Source: Capniomyces stellatus (Eukaryota; Kickxellomycota; Harpellomycetes; Harpellales; Legeriomycetaceae). From it: a DNA stretch of 64,000 nucleotides. The notes under the pieces are model-generated. The model searched no databases. It worked only from the letters and a program-made list of their open reading frames with translations, and was not told the origin of the DNA. Positions 45,300 through 56,362 of this stretch are shown here, piece by piece (the first letter of the stretch is position 1; the number at the start of each line of letters is the position of its first letter). The position numbers and the translations under genes are program-made. The stretch spans positions 258,024 to 322,023 of the forward strand of contig LUVW01000013.1 of the NCBI GenBank assembly GCA_001661515.1. Reading direction: 5' to 3'.

Positions 45300-46273
45300 T
45301 TTTATATACTTTTGATTCCAGGCACTTGGTTACTATTATTATTTTTGTTTGTTGTTTTGTTCTGTTTTGTGTGATTAGTCTAAAATCTGCTTTGCTACTT
45401 TTTTATCCTGATTCTTTGTCTTATTCACATTCGTCGTGCCTCAGGTCTTTTGTCTTGGGTTTGTAAACTATTTATTTGTCTGGGTTGATAAGGTTCTTTT
45501 GAGAAAATAGCCAACCACAACTTTATAGCGGGATGTTTCTTTAGGTACCTTTGCTTTGATTTTAACGTTTAATTAATATATTTGATATTTGGTTTTGTAA
45601 ATGGCGTTTAAATATAAAAAAAAAATAGAAAAAAGCTGAAATTAATGAAAGATACCAAATCAGTTGGTAACAAATTCAAAGCGATTTATCCTGTTCTTGA
45701 AAAATCGCAGAAAATGCAAAAGCACTAATCCACTCGTGAAAAAACGTGAATAAATATCAAAATAGGCTTCGTTTATGTTTTTTTTTCTAGTTTTTTTTTT
45801 CCAGCTCTTTTTCATTCCTTGAAAATAAAAGATTGGTTCAACACCTTATTTAATATTAATTTTTTTCGATTTTGATACCTTTAAAATTCCACAAACTTTC
45901 AATTCCTATTTGGAGCTAAAATATGCCAATAGCAGTTCCTAAAGCTGTGTTGGACTTGGTTATTAATGAAATTTCAACTTTTGATCTAGAAAGTTATGCT
46001 ACTTCTAAATCTTTGCAGCAAACATGAACCAACACACTCAAACCAACATGTTTTTTTTAAATAAAGAAAAGGCGAGTCAACAGATTGATGGATATTTTGG
46101 TATTAACAAAAATATTGCCAGTCATGAATTTTAGCAAACAAAACAAAACAAAGTTTTTTTTATTGTATTAAGTAATGGGTACTTGCGGAACATTGTAGAT
46201 TAAACAGTAATAATAGTATAGAGTATAACAGAAATAAAGCAAATTGAGTTCGGCGTTGCCTCGAGCACTACCA
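45300..46273. other. Spacer BDP1 start to SRRM1-like end
   Basis: AT-rich 974 bp. A 34-codon frame at 45922-46026 (starting MPIAVPKAVLDLV) has reasonable codons but no recognisable family. It should include the BDP1 promoter. Confidence 0.5.
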
Positions 46274-48291
46274 CTACCGTCTTCTTTCTCGCGAGACCGA
46301 CCGGCTCCGTGATCTATGGCTTTTAGAATGGCGTTTAGAGCGGCTGCTTCTTTCTTTGCTGCGGCTGTCCCTCTTATCTATTCCATTTCGTGAAGATCTG
46401 TGCGTTTTTTCTTTGCCGCGGTCCGAGCTGTTGTCACGTGACCTATCACGCCTGCTCCCCTCCTTCCTTTCAGACCTTCTTCGGTCGCGACTAGTTTCTC
46501 TACGCCTTGAGCTTCTATACCTGTCGCCTTCCCTTTCATCGCCTGATGCTGCATCCCTACGGCTGCCATATCTTGAGGATCGTTCACGCGACTCCTCTCT
46601 TCGGCTGTTTGATTCTCTGTTTTTTAGCTCCTAAATGTACCCAGAACAAATCATTTTAACTCTGCTTTAACAAGCGGTGCCATGATCATATTCAAACAAA
46701 ACTACCATGGCCAGAACAAGTGCATTCAAAACAAGTAAGATGGGGTTATAGCTGCTAAACGCTACTAATCCAAACACAGCATACCTGCTTCTTTCTCAAC
46801 TCCAGCGCAACTCTAAGCTGCTGCTCTTTTAACTGATTATTAAGCTTCTCTTCCTCGTCCCGTTTTTGAAGAATTTCTTGCTTCTTTTGTTCTATAAACT
46901 CTTCTGGAACTCCACCAGCACTTCTTTGCGAACTCAGCAGTAGCTTCCATAACTCCTCCATAAAAGCCGGTGCCTTGCGCTCCAAAAATCCTGTCAAGTT
47001 GATTTGCATTTTTTTTGGATCCAGCTATTGTTTATATTAATTTCATATGTCAAATGTATACAGATATACCAGCCTCGCCATCATTGCCTTGTGCTTAAAA
47101 CAGTAACTATATGGCGCACAACCAAAATTCCTGTTTAGACATGACAAAAAAAAAACACAACCATGATTACAGCTATAACTGTAAACGCAATGTTTTTATA
47201 TAACTACCTGTGGTTCTTCCAGCATACTAAATACATACTCCACAACTACTTCGTCTTCAAATCCAAGGCTCTCTGATATCTTTTTCGTTATCCACGGTTT
47301 AAGTACCACCAAGTTAACTTTTTTGACATCGACCTAAACCATTGTTTTACATTTATAACCAGGCTCGGTTAGATCGATTTGTGACTACAAAAACGCTTCG
47401 GCCATTAAAAGCTATCCAACTTTAACAAGCCTTATTGCTGCGCTGGATCTTGGACACTGTTAATGCCAAAAGCATAAAAATTAAAATCGAATCTCTCCTC
47501 CCCGCCCCCCCCTCCAGGCGCTCAAGTGGGCAAAATTTAAATATTATATTGGCTGTTTGGGGTAAAAGGATAGTTGGGTTCGATAAAAATCGTTAGACGC
47601 AGCTCTGTTCGTCTCACTCTGTTATTTTATAATAATAGCAGATTAGGATAAAACCAAGTACCAAAATTTACGCCATTCCTTTAACTAGGATTGCCTAAAA
47701 AAAAAAAACTCCCATAAACTCAAGCACATGTTGACTTTTCCACCGCCACTACCACTAATGCTACTATCACTATTAATATTATTACCCAATACTTTTTTCC
47801 TTTCCTATCAATACTTTAATCGGATTTACCCTTTTTTAACCCTTTTAATGAACAGTCCTTTAACACTACCAACAATCACAACGTTTCCTAATATGTCTCG
47901 TGTACTCATTCTACGTTGATCTTTATTTATCATCTCTCACTTCTGTATTTATACAATAGAAATCATTAATATTTGGTTCTATCCTTCAATCCTTTCCATC
48001 ACCGCCATCTCACCCACCATTGCCTAAAATAAACGCCACCAAGTTCGCCCAATAGCTTATAGAATAATAAATATGTACTTTTAACCTACCTTCTCCTTAA
48101 ATTCTGATGGGAATTTCATTTTTGCCAACAACTTTTTTTGACCATCGCCAAATCTGTTATCCTGCTCCAAGCTGGTTCCCTAGATAAAATCCAAACATCG
48201 TTTATTAGATTTATATGTCTCAGCTTTGGCAGGAGAAGTTATATTTCGTATTTTAAAATGCAGAATTTACTCTGAAAAATCCTCCACTCAT
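46274..48291 (-). CDS. SRRM1/SRm160-like splicing coactivator (PWI domain)
   Basis: Exons complement of 48271..48291, 48090..48179, 47208..47333, 46785..47024 and 46274..46630 give 277 aa; junctions are phase 0. The start MSGGFFR|GTSLEQDNRF parallels human SRRM1 (MDAGFFRGTSAEQDNRF). The PWI domain (about residues 35-125) has KVNLVVLKPWITKKISESLG and MQINLTGFLERKAPAFMEEL. A Gln/Lys/Glu helix follows, then an Arg/Ser-rich tail ending SRSVSRERRR-like. PWI proteins bind RNA and link exon complexes to mRNA export and 3' processing in the nucleus. The RS tail is much shorter than in human SRRM1 (over 900 aa). Intron 2 (47334-48089) is 756 nt, the only long intron in the window. Confidence 0.88.
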
Positions 48292-48971
48292 TTTTTCAAA
48301 AACAATTTGAAGGCCACCGTTTGATGATATAGATTACTGTAAAGTGTGTAAGCTTGTCGTCTTTTACAATAAAGTTTTTAACAATCTTCAATGAATTAAA
48401 ACTATGATTAGTGAAATTAACAGCATTTGATTCTATAAAGAAAAAAAGAAACAATATGTTAATTGATTTTTTTTTAGTCTTTTACTTAATCGTTGATTTG
48501 GTTTGTATATATTTTTTGTTTTTTTTCATGTTTTTTCCCCCGACTTTGGTAATCATAAATCAACATTATTAAATTAAAAATAGCGAGAAATTCGTGATCC
48601 TTGACGCTTTTTTCGATTTTGATTCGAGTTTTACAAGTAATTTTTTTGTACGCCACCGATCCCGCAATCAAAGGACAAGCTTTGACTCTATAAAGCACCA
48701 GCTCTACTGTGCACACAAGCCATAGCCATCCGCTATACCCAAAACCATTAACTGCTGTCAAAACATCTGAAAAGTTGAAGCAGACTATCGGTTGTATCTT
48801 GGTTTATAAACGCATCACCAAACTTCAGTTTGAGACAAAATAAATACCAAAAGCGCAAACTCAAGGCAAGATTACTTTTCAAGTTGAGAGAAAAGTGCCG
48901 GTGATGCCATTTTACTTGCCGCCCAAGTAGGGAATTTTCAAAAAAAGAATTGCCTGATTAGGCAAAATATT
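48292..48971. other. Spacer SRRM1-like start to tRNA-Arg
   Basis: AT-rich 680 bp. A minus-strand frame at 48486-48761 is open for 91 codons but has no recognisable content. The SRRM1-like promoter lies here. Confidence 0.5.
48940..48965 (-). terminator. Hairpin plus T7 downstream of tRNA-Arg
   Basis: On the minus strand, 7 nt after the tRNA, a perfect stem TTGCCT/AGGCAA with a 4-nt loop (48950-48965) is followed by T7 (48946-48940). The T-run should stop Pol III. The hairpin before it may assist or may be coincidence. Confidence 0.55.
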
Positions 48972-49045
48972 AACCTGACGCGAGGGTCGAACTCGCAACC
49001 TTATGATTAGAAGTCATATGCGCTATCCAATTGCGCCAGCCAGGC
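48972..49045 (-). tRNA. tRNA-Arg(UCU)
   Basis: A 74-nt cloverleaf read on the minus strand. The acceptor GCCTGGC pairs with GTCAGGT through two G-U wobbles. The D arm is GCGC/GCGC. The anticodon arm TATGA/TCATA encloses CTTCTAA, with anticodon TCT. The T arm is GCGAG-TTCGACC-CTCGC. There is no intron and no encoded CCA. Confidence 0.93.
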
Positions 49046-50988
49046 TCATATTTTTTTTTAACTTTTACCAAGCCATATTACAATTGAAAACATTTCTAAT
49101 TGATTTGGTTGTTTTACTTGGTGTTTGTCAGGCTCATTGTTGATTAATTGATGGTATTTTCAATGGCTTTGCTGTAGGTAGCGGATTCTGAGTGTGTTTT
49201 TAGTTCACAAAGCACTCAAGTAAACAGCAATATCATCGACTAATCAGCATGTTTGAATGGTTTGTACACCGATTAATAAGTCGTTACCTAAAACGCCAAT
49301 TAATGCATGATATGTCTCACTTGATTCTGTCCTTTTAAAATCCAATGTTTTTGCAGATTATGTCTGGACGATGGCCTTTTATTAATTGTGATACACTTGT
49401 CCAAGAGTGTATTCCGTATTTGGAAGCAATAATGACATTAAATAATGCAATAAACCTTTGTATATAATGCATAACGCAGTTCGCTAATGGTACCTTGCTG
49501 GTTTTCCAAGCGATTTGGATGAAATTGTGTTGATTCTGTCTTGGCAGAATAGAATACCAAGATAATGTTGTCCTTAATTTTGATAAGATAGTTCTTGGTC
49601 TATATATTCTACAGAATGTGTCTGTTACTAACTGCTTTCCATACTTCATTTCACTTGCTATATTTCATCGCGCCTCTCAAGTCATATATACCTTGGTTTG
49701 GAACATTTTCAATAGTGTAATGGGTGTAATTGCGTTGCTGACAAAATGCGGAAACTTTTGTTTCCTTTACTCGTTGTATATTGGCGTTGTAAAGTTGGTT
49801 GGTTTGTTTTTTTTTAACCGACTTTTTGATTAGGCAAATATTTTATTTAGTGTGATATAAAAAGAAAAAAAATGGCCAACTGGTTGTTAGTTATAATTAA
49901 CATTTGGCCGATATGATACGTTGGTTGATGTCATAAAAGTCGAGCTCTGACTGTTTTGAATTTGTTCTGATTTTAATACTTGAATTTCCAAGACTAGGAT
50001 TTGTTAGAGTGAGGAAATTGCATGAGGATTATTAAATTAAAAGTATAAAAAAATAAGGTTGACGTCAAATTGCCACTCAGGTATTTACCAACTACGCCTA
50101 TTCAAAAGCAAATCGCATCTCAATAGCAAATTAAAAATGGACACTATTTTCTTGTTCATTTTAACCCAACCACCAATGGAATTTCAGCACCATTTCAATA
50201 CTAATTAAGATAATGAGGTGGTTGCCAATTAAAGATTCTGTTTGGTCAAATTTTGTACTCGGTTTAATTGGCCTAGATTAAATAAGCAATTATATTTAAT
50301 ATTTACAAATTAACTAAGAAATACGTCCAATTATAAATATCTAATTAGGTTACAGGTGAGAGAAAAAAAAAGAAATACTAGAGCAGGTCGGAATAGGCAT
50401 GGAAATCCTAAATAATCAGGCCCTATCTAGAGTAAACATAACGATTTTCTGTAATAGTGATAAAAAAATACTTTAAGCACCATTCGTACTTTTTTTTTTA
50501 ACAGTTACGTTAAATCCTTTTTTTTTTCTGGCTTTTTATAATTTAGTTTTGTCTTGTTTATATAATATGATTTAATGTAAAACAAAGGCACTAAAATAGT
50601 ACCACAGAAACCAATTTTAAAAATAACATTATTTGCATGAAATTAGAGGCGAAAAAAAGTAGCTAATTCGTGTTTAAAAACCAAATATTTCCCGAAAAAA
50701 GTATTCTAATAAAGTTCTTTACTGTTTTCTATATTTAAAATATTAGAACTGGTGCACCTTTTGCTTTTCCTCACTACCACTAAACCAAAGTACAAAGAAT
50801 AAAACAGTAATAAAACGTTGAGCAAAGCAGACAAATAATATATAAGAGCCGCCAACACACCAACAAGATACAGAAACAGAGACCAGCTTTAACATCAGAG
50901 AAATTGATCTACACTTTTAGCTAAAACAGAAAAAGAAAACGGTACCAACAAAACATCAAAAAGAAATATAAAAATAACAGCAGGCAGA
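49046..50988. other. 1.9-kb spacer, no gene seen
   Basis: AT-rich spacer between tRNA-Arg and a small unknown gene. Open frames at 49335-49833 on both strands show no conserved content. A TATATAAG box lies at 50839-50846. Confidence 0.5.
50839..50846 (+). promoter_or_regulatory. TATA box candidate
   Basis: TATATAAG, followed by GC-richer sequence, lies 143 bp before the start codon of the 100-aa unknown gene. Spacing suits a TATA box with a leader of about 100 nt. Confidence 0.35.
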
Positions 50989-51291
50989 ATGACACACAAT
51001 TCAAACACAGATAATAATTTGAAATCAAAGGTTTCTACAGATTCACAGCAGTGGGGCTCTGTAAATTCAACAATCAAGCCAGGAACTTTAAACGAAGACA
51101 TCTCCACCACACTAGCTTTCCAAGATCGCATGAAGCTTACCAACCAGGTGTTTGTCCCAAGCCCAGCAAAAATGAACGAAATGAACTTTGCCAAGATTGA
51201 AACTGCTGCCAATAAAATGAACAGCATGTCATACGTGGGTCAGAGATCCATATTTCGACATAATGCTGGGCCTGTTATCAAAGACAACTAA
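50989..51291 (+). CDS. Unknown 100-aa protein
   Basis: A single open frame starts at an ATG after an A-rich leader and a TATA-like box. The protein is soluble and polar: an Asn/Ser-rich start (THNSNTDNNLKS), then a denser part AFQDRMKLTNQVFVPSPAK and AKIETAANKMNSMSYVGQRS with amphipathic character. There is no signal peptide, membrane segment or known motif. Codon use resembles neighbouring genes more than spacer DNA. The opposite strand is also open (50895-51227) but encodes a low-complexity hydrophobic chain with no TATA or start context, so I prefer this strand. No family recognised. Confidence 0.5.
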   Translation: MTHNSNTDNNLKSKVSTDSQQWGSVNSTIKPGTLNEDISTTLAFQDRMKLTNQVFVPSPAKMNEMNFAKIETAANKMNSMSYVGQRSIFRHNAGPVIKDN

Positions 51292-51693
51292 ACCAGACAG
51301 AGGTTTATGTAAGCGATTTGGGTATCATTCTACACCTAGATACCTGTCAGCTATTACATTTTAATAGAATTTATTGATTAGCGCGCCTACAGAGTATGAC
51401 CACATTATTACGAACACGTTATACGGGGAAAGTGCTTACTAGTCACACTCGACCCTTGTTTTAATTTTCCCTCCAACCCTCTCTGTACATTTTAAGTATC
51501 TTTTTATTATCCTTGCTATTAAAACAGTAACTTTTATTTATTTCTTTCCTTTATTCATAAGCAAAGAGACCCTCTTACTTGTATTTTAAAGCTACAGTTT
51601 TTTTTTAATAAAATTTATTTAATGTTATTTTGAAGCAAAATGGAAGAGAAACAAAAATTCAAGTAGTATCAAGATATATAAAATGAAAGAAAG
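51292..51693. other. Spacer between convergent unknown gene and RPN11
   Basis: AT-rich 400 bp of 3' flanks, no gene seen. Confidence 0.6.
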
Positions 51694-53103
51694 TTACAAC
51701 ACTTTCTGGTCAAGTGCAGTGGCAACAGTTTGAACCAGGTTATCGCACATGACACTCTCAACTGTTTCCTCCAAGTGCCGTTTGGGGTCTTGGCGGCCAA
51801 CGTGGCGAGTCTTGAGTTGCTCGGCGGTTAGCTTCGACTCATCCACCGTTTCCTTGTGATAGCTTTCTGCAAGTGTGAGCATTTTTTTTACCGAGGTTTC
51901 GTTGTTACAGCACTGAGTCTCAAAGTTTGTCAGCGTCAACCCATTGGTCCACTCCTTCTTGTTGAGATTTAAAAGCATCTTTTCTTCCAGCTTGTTTTTG
52001 CGGTAATCGATGATGATTGAGTAGTAATGTCTGTTTAAGCCGTGGATCAGTGCCTATTCATAAGTTGTTCAGGTGCTGTTTAGAATTCTCTTCTGGTTTG
52101 CCAACCAAATATTGCGTGTAAATCAATTGTACATGTGCTAATAACAGATAATGTATGTATTCAGTTTTAGGCTGCATAAGATGGTCTCTAACCTGGATAT
52201 TTGGCTTATTTAAAAATCCATAGTTCGATGTTGTTTGGCGTGGTTCTTGGCCTGCCATCGCGAGTCCAGCGTCAATCAGTCTAAAGGCATCTATAACAAC
52301 CTTTCCTTTCACCGACTGGATAGGATCCACAACTACTGCAACTGCCCTTGGGTTCAGTCTTTCAAAGGCCTGCTGCGTATTAATATCAACGCTCGAAAGC
52401 CAGCACCCAAAACCAGGATGCGAATGGTACCACCCAACCACCGACTCCCCTCTACATCGAACACACGTGGCAACGGTCTGTTATTTCTGATTTATTGAAG
52501 TTTATTAAATTATTTGCTATACATCAAAGCTCCCGTGTTGCTCACTAGCCTGATTGGTGTTTGTACAACTTACCTTCCTGTCTGCTTTAGCATTTCCATC
52601 ATCGCAGCTTGGTAAGCCTCATCAATCGCCTCAACCGACACACCTGTGCCGCTTTGAGGCATAGCAAAAACGTCTACCACTCGCACCGTGTATTTATCAA
52701 CAAACTCTCCCAACATCAATCCCATTACTTCCATAGGAACACCCGCGCGTCCTAAATTGCATTTTATTGATAGCGCATCGAATTAGTATGTTCACCAAAA
52801 GGCTTAAATTCCAAATCAAACAATCACCCAAAACAAAACCGGACTTACCATGCTTAAGCATCTATATACAGAGAAAACCGGACGGAAAAATAAAAAGTTT
52901 GGTTAATCTCTTAAATATATTAAATAAAACAAAATCTAAAAGATTACATTAAAATCTGCAACGAGTTTGGTTGCATTTATTGTTACCTTTAGCAGTGCTA
53001 AGGACGAAATGTGGATAATCTCGGCAGTATCGCTGGTTTCAATGTCGCCTAATCCTGCTCCCATCCCTCCTGATGACATTCCAAGCAACCTTGTTAAATC
53101 CAT
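51694..53103 (-). CDS. RPN11: 26S proteasome deubiquitinase Rpn11 (JAMM)
   Basis: Exons complement of 52987..53103, 52849..52861, 52574..52751, 52193..52451 and 51694..52053 give 308 aa. Exon 2 is a 13-nt microexon encoding MLKH plus one base; leaving it out would break the frame and the conserved [16 protein letters not shown] block. The JAMM site is complete: Glu51 in PMEVMG, and His112, His114 and Asp125 in [14 protein letters not shown], with yeast equivalents offset by 3. Rpn11 sits in the proteasome lid and removes ubiquitin chains from substrates being unfolded. The C-terminal helices ([19 protein letters not shown]) that bundle with Rpn8 are present. Length matches yeast (306). The last donor is GTTAGA, a weaker site. 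Confidence 0.97.
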
Positions 53104-54116
53104 GCTTTTCTTTCTTTTCTATCTATTTTAAAAAGGCTTTTGGTATCGTTTTTGTGATTGAGGGTAATGTCAAAATATCCCTAATTTTATAATTGTTTTA
53201 AAGCTTTGACTAAAAACAAAGATTTGAAAAACAAAGTAAAGCAAAACAAAGTTAAAAATTGTATCTTGTTTACAAATTATTTGCTTGCTAAAAAAACGAA
53301 TTCAATTTTTTTTTGTATTGGTTTGGTTATTCATAACAATACGTCATTTACTTTTCTTTTCTACACGCTTGTTATTTGATTTAAAATTTCGAGTTCTCTC
53401 TAATTTAATTTCAGCCTATTTACTTTTTTCGCAACATCCTAAAACTTGACATTTAAATAACACAAGTTTGCTCGCTATTTAACCAGCTTTGAATAAAACG
53501 CACTGATTGCAACAGAATAAATAAATAAAATGAAAATGAAAATGTATGTGTGTACGTATTTATGCATAGTACAGAGCATACGGTGTATACAGGACCCTGT
53601 GGGAAGGTCAGCAATGGCACTTTCTCCACTAACCCTTTCCTTTCCCCTAAAACTCACCACTTAACGCCAATAAACCAAAAAATTTGGCCCTTTTTGAGGC
53701 CCATAATGTTCAATAAAGCCGAACATCGTCACTTTATTATTAAGATATGACACTTTGTTACTGAGATACGACAATTTGTTACTGATATACATACACGGCA
53801 CTTCTTATGTTGATATACATATATACGACACTTTTTTGTTGATATTTTAATATAGTACAAATTGTATTCTTCGACTGAAAAAACTGAAATGGTCAAACTA
53901 GTAATAAAAAAAACACACATAAACATAAACATACAAGTAACCCAGCAATATGGAATCGTCCAATTCATATACTTTATCCAAACCTACCCACATCCGGAAA
54001 AGATACGCATTTTATTGCTTCGATCACCTATGGCACGTTGGCAAGTTCAAGTGTGGTAGGATATAGGGATAATAAAAGTAACAAAATACTAGAGTATTCG
54101 TGTAAATACCGATCCC
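53104..54116. other. Spacer with imperfect tandem repeat
   Basis: AT-rich 1 kb. It holds the degenerate repeat at 53741-53850. Short frames show no conserved content. The RPN11 promoter should lie at its left edge. Confidence 0.5.
53741..53850 (+). repeat. Degenerate tandem repeat, 20-30-nt units
   Basis: Four to five units of the form GATAT-ACGACACTTTGTTACT recur with varying inserts (GATATGACACTTTGTTACT, GAGATACGACAATTTGTTACT, then two longer ones with CATA inserts, ending GATATT). Confidence 0.6.
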
Positions 54117-54374
54117 TTAGCTTTCCACGCAGTTACATTTAACGGGACAGTTGCATCCAATCCCAGAGCCGCGACACTCGCAAAAGTCGCTGTGGCCTGA
54201 TTTATGAGTTTGGCAATAAGACTTGTTACAGTTGCGGTACATCTCTTGATATTGCTTCTGGGTAGAGCTACACCAGTCTTGTTTATCGCATTCAACCATC
54301 GCCCGACGTTCTTTGGAGCTTTTACACTCCATCATTTGGTTTTGAGGGCATCCCTTTGTTTTAAGTACATCCAT
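54117..54374 (-). CDS. Cys-rich mini-protein, metallothionein-like tail
   Basis: An 85-aa frame from an ATG has 12 Cys. The first half has spaced single Cys (KGCP, MECK, VECD, DWCSS, RNCN, SYCQ) with many charged residues; the last 20 residues cluster six Cys in CxC pairs (FCECRG, GCNCPV, KCNCVES). The CxC pattern is typical of metal-thiolate proteins, though full metallothioneins have more Cys and no Tyr or Trp. There is no obvious signal peptide, but the frame stays open upstream through a hydrophobic MYIYIYP stretch. It may be an orphan secreted or metal-binding protein. Family not recognised. Confidence 0.45.
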   Translation of the reverse strand: MDVLKTKGCPQNQMMECKSSKERRAMVECDKQDWCSSTQKQYQEMYRNCNKSYCQTHKSGHSDFCECRGSGIGCNCPVKCNCVES

Positions 54375-56362
54375 CGGATATATGTATATATACACAACTA
54401 TGCTACTCTGTATATTGCTGGTGCAAATGGAGAGCGTGTTTGTGGAAGTTAGAGCTGTGACTGGTTAATTTAATGGTTAGCAGTACACTATTTAATGTAT
54501 TTGCGCTTGTATAACTTTGGTTTAAATGATAACTATTCAAAAGTAAATATTGATCAAGTCAACGATGTAAGAATTAAAAAGAAAGGGGCGGCAGTCCGAG
54601 TAGATAGGTACTCTTTTATACCCTTGATATCAAGACCAAAATCCTACGAACTTTGGTTATTTTTCCTTGCCCTCTTTCTACAATGAGCAAACACATAGGA
54701 TGCATAGCACTACAAATAAATTGATTAATTGCAAAGGTATGCAAGGACACATTTTTTTTTTCTCAAGACGCTATTTCGTATTTTATTGGTTCTTGACACC
54801 TATCAAAATCTAATAGAGCAAAATAAAAACTCGAATCGATGAAACAGTCAACTTTTTTCACTTTTTTTGTCGCATGACTCAAAGATGCTTGAAATTAATA
54901 ATACAATACAAGCAAACAAAAAAAGTGGAAACTAATAAAAGCGAAAAGTAATAAAATTAGAATTAAAAAAGATAGGACGATAAAACAGGCTCCTGATATT
55001 ATTTCGAGTATTGGTAACAAACAAACAGTTATATTATAACACATGTTTAAAATCATACTTTTACGCTGCGGTTTATCATTTTTATTATGCAAGTCGATTA
55101 GTGCTGCTGGTTACTCAAGAGTATTTGTTTGTGTCGAGATTTTATATATCCAAATTAACCTGTTGGTAGATAAATCTTGTTGCAAGACAAAACCTTGTTG
55201 ATAACCTGAAAACCGAAATACCCGTTATTATTATAATGTAATGTATTTTGAAACAATGCAATCGATCATCCTTTTAAGGGGAACCAAATAGCCTCGATGT
55301 TACAGATACTCGCAAAGAGAACATACCCTAAACTAACTATACTGTCACTTTTTGCACGCGCGCTTACAAAAGTTTCAATGGCAGTTTTCGCTATCTACAT
55401 TGCATACCTTAAAGAAGTTGGATGACATTGACAAGAAAGTCTCCTGAGGCCAGTTTTCAAGCCTTTTTTTCCTCTTCTTTTTGAGCAAGGCTTGATGACG
55501 CAGCTTTCCTCGAGTGTTCTATTCTTACAAACCTTAATTTATGCTTTTTGAAGTTCAAGTAGTTTGGGGGGGGGGGAGGGGGTTATAGGGTAAGACTCCC
55601 CAACATAAATCCGCTTTACTTTAGAAGTAAGATGTGTTTCTCTCTACGGAATCTTACTAGATAACTATGTAATGGTCACAGGACCAACAAGGTCAAAATA
55701 AAAAAACATCTGCATCGAATAATTTGGTCTGCCCAAATAACCCATCGACCTATACAAAACGTTCAAAACCAATTAGACTTCCATTTCAGTGTTTATATTG
55801 ATACATGCAATTTTCAAATACGAACAAACATTTCGTCTATTTATTCGGCTTAGTTGGCATGTACCACAAAGCCAAGCGAGGCTGTTGTAGTAAGTACCAT
55901 TAACTCCTGGATCCAATCAAATCACGTAAAATTGTGTATGCAGGAGTTAACCCAAATGCGAAAGTCGTATCGTTATTGGGTTCTCTGCTTGGTCTTGCTT
56001 TATCGAAATAAAAGCCACAGTAATTCAGCTTTATTGCTATTTGCTTTACTCTATTGTTATTATTGTTTTGGATTCGACACACTTTTTTCTGCTTAATGAT
56101 AACCTTCGTACAAACATTATCTTGAAGCATAATGGTGCATATAGAGAGATATAGAGAAATAGAGAGATAGAGAAATAGAGAAATATAGAAGATAAATATA
56201 GAGAAATATAGAGCAATGTAGAGCAATATTGAACAATATAGAGAGGATCATTAGAAATAATATCAAGAAACAGAAAAATTAAGACCAAAGTATAGCTTAT
56301 TAGGGGCTGTAGTTTTTGAAAAGTTATTTTTTTTTTTGCTACCAGGAAAAACAAGAGATTGT
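54375..56362. other. 2-kb spacer with G-run and tandem repeat
   Basis: AT-rich spacer. It contains a G9-A-G5 run at about 55565-55580 and the ATAGAGAAAT repeat at 56141-56246. Open frames (54495-54686, 55854-56096) have no recognisable content. Confidence 0.5.
56141..56246 (+). repeat. ATAGAGAAAT-type tandem repeat
   Basis: About ten imperfect units of ATAGAGA(A/G)AT and ATAGAGCAAT run over 106 bp just past the GPI11 3' end. Confidence 0.7.

Noticed and set aside
45922..46026. 34-codon frame MPIAVPKAVLDLV...
   Set aside because: Too short to support without a homologue or splice partner, though codons look reasonable.
48486..48761. 91-codon minus-strand frame
   Set aside because: No conserved motif; lies in spacer with biased composition.
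50895..51227. 110-codon hydrophobic minus-strand frame
   Set aside because: Overlaps the preferred plus-strand small gene; low-complexity Leu/Val/Phe chain without promoter-like context.
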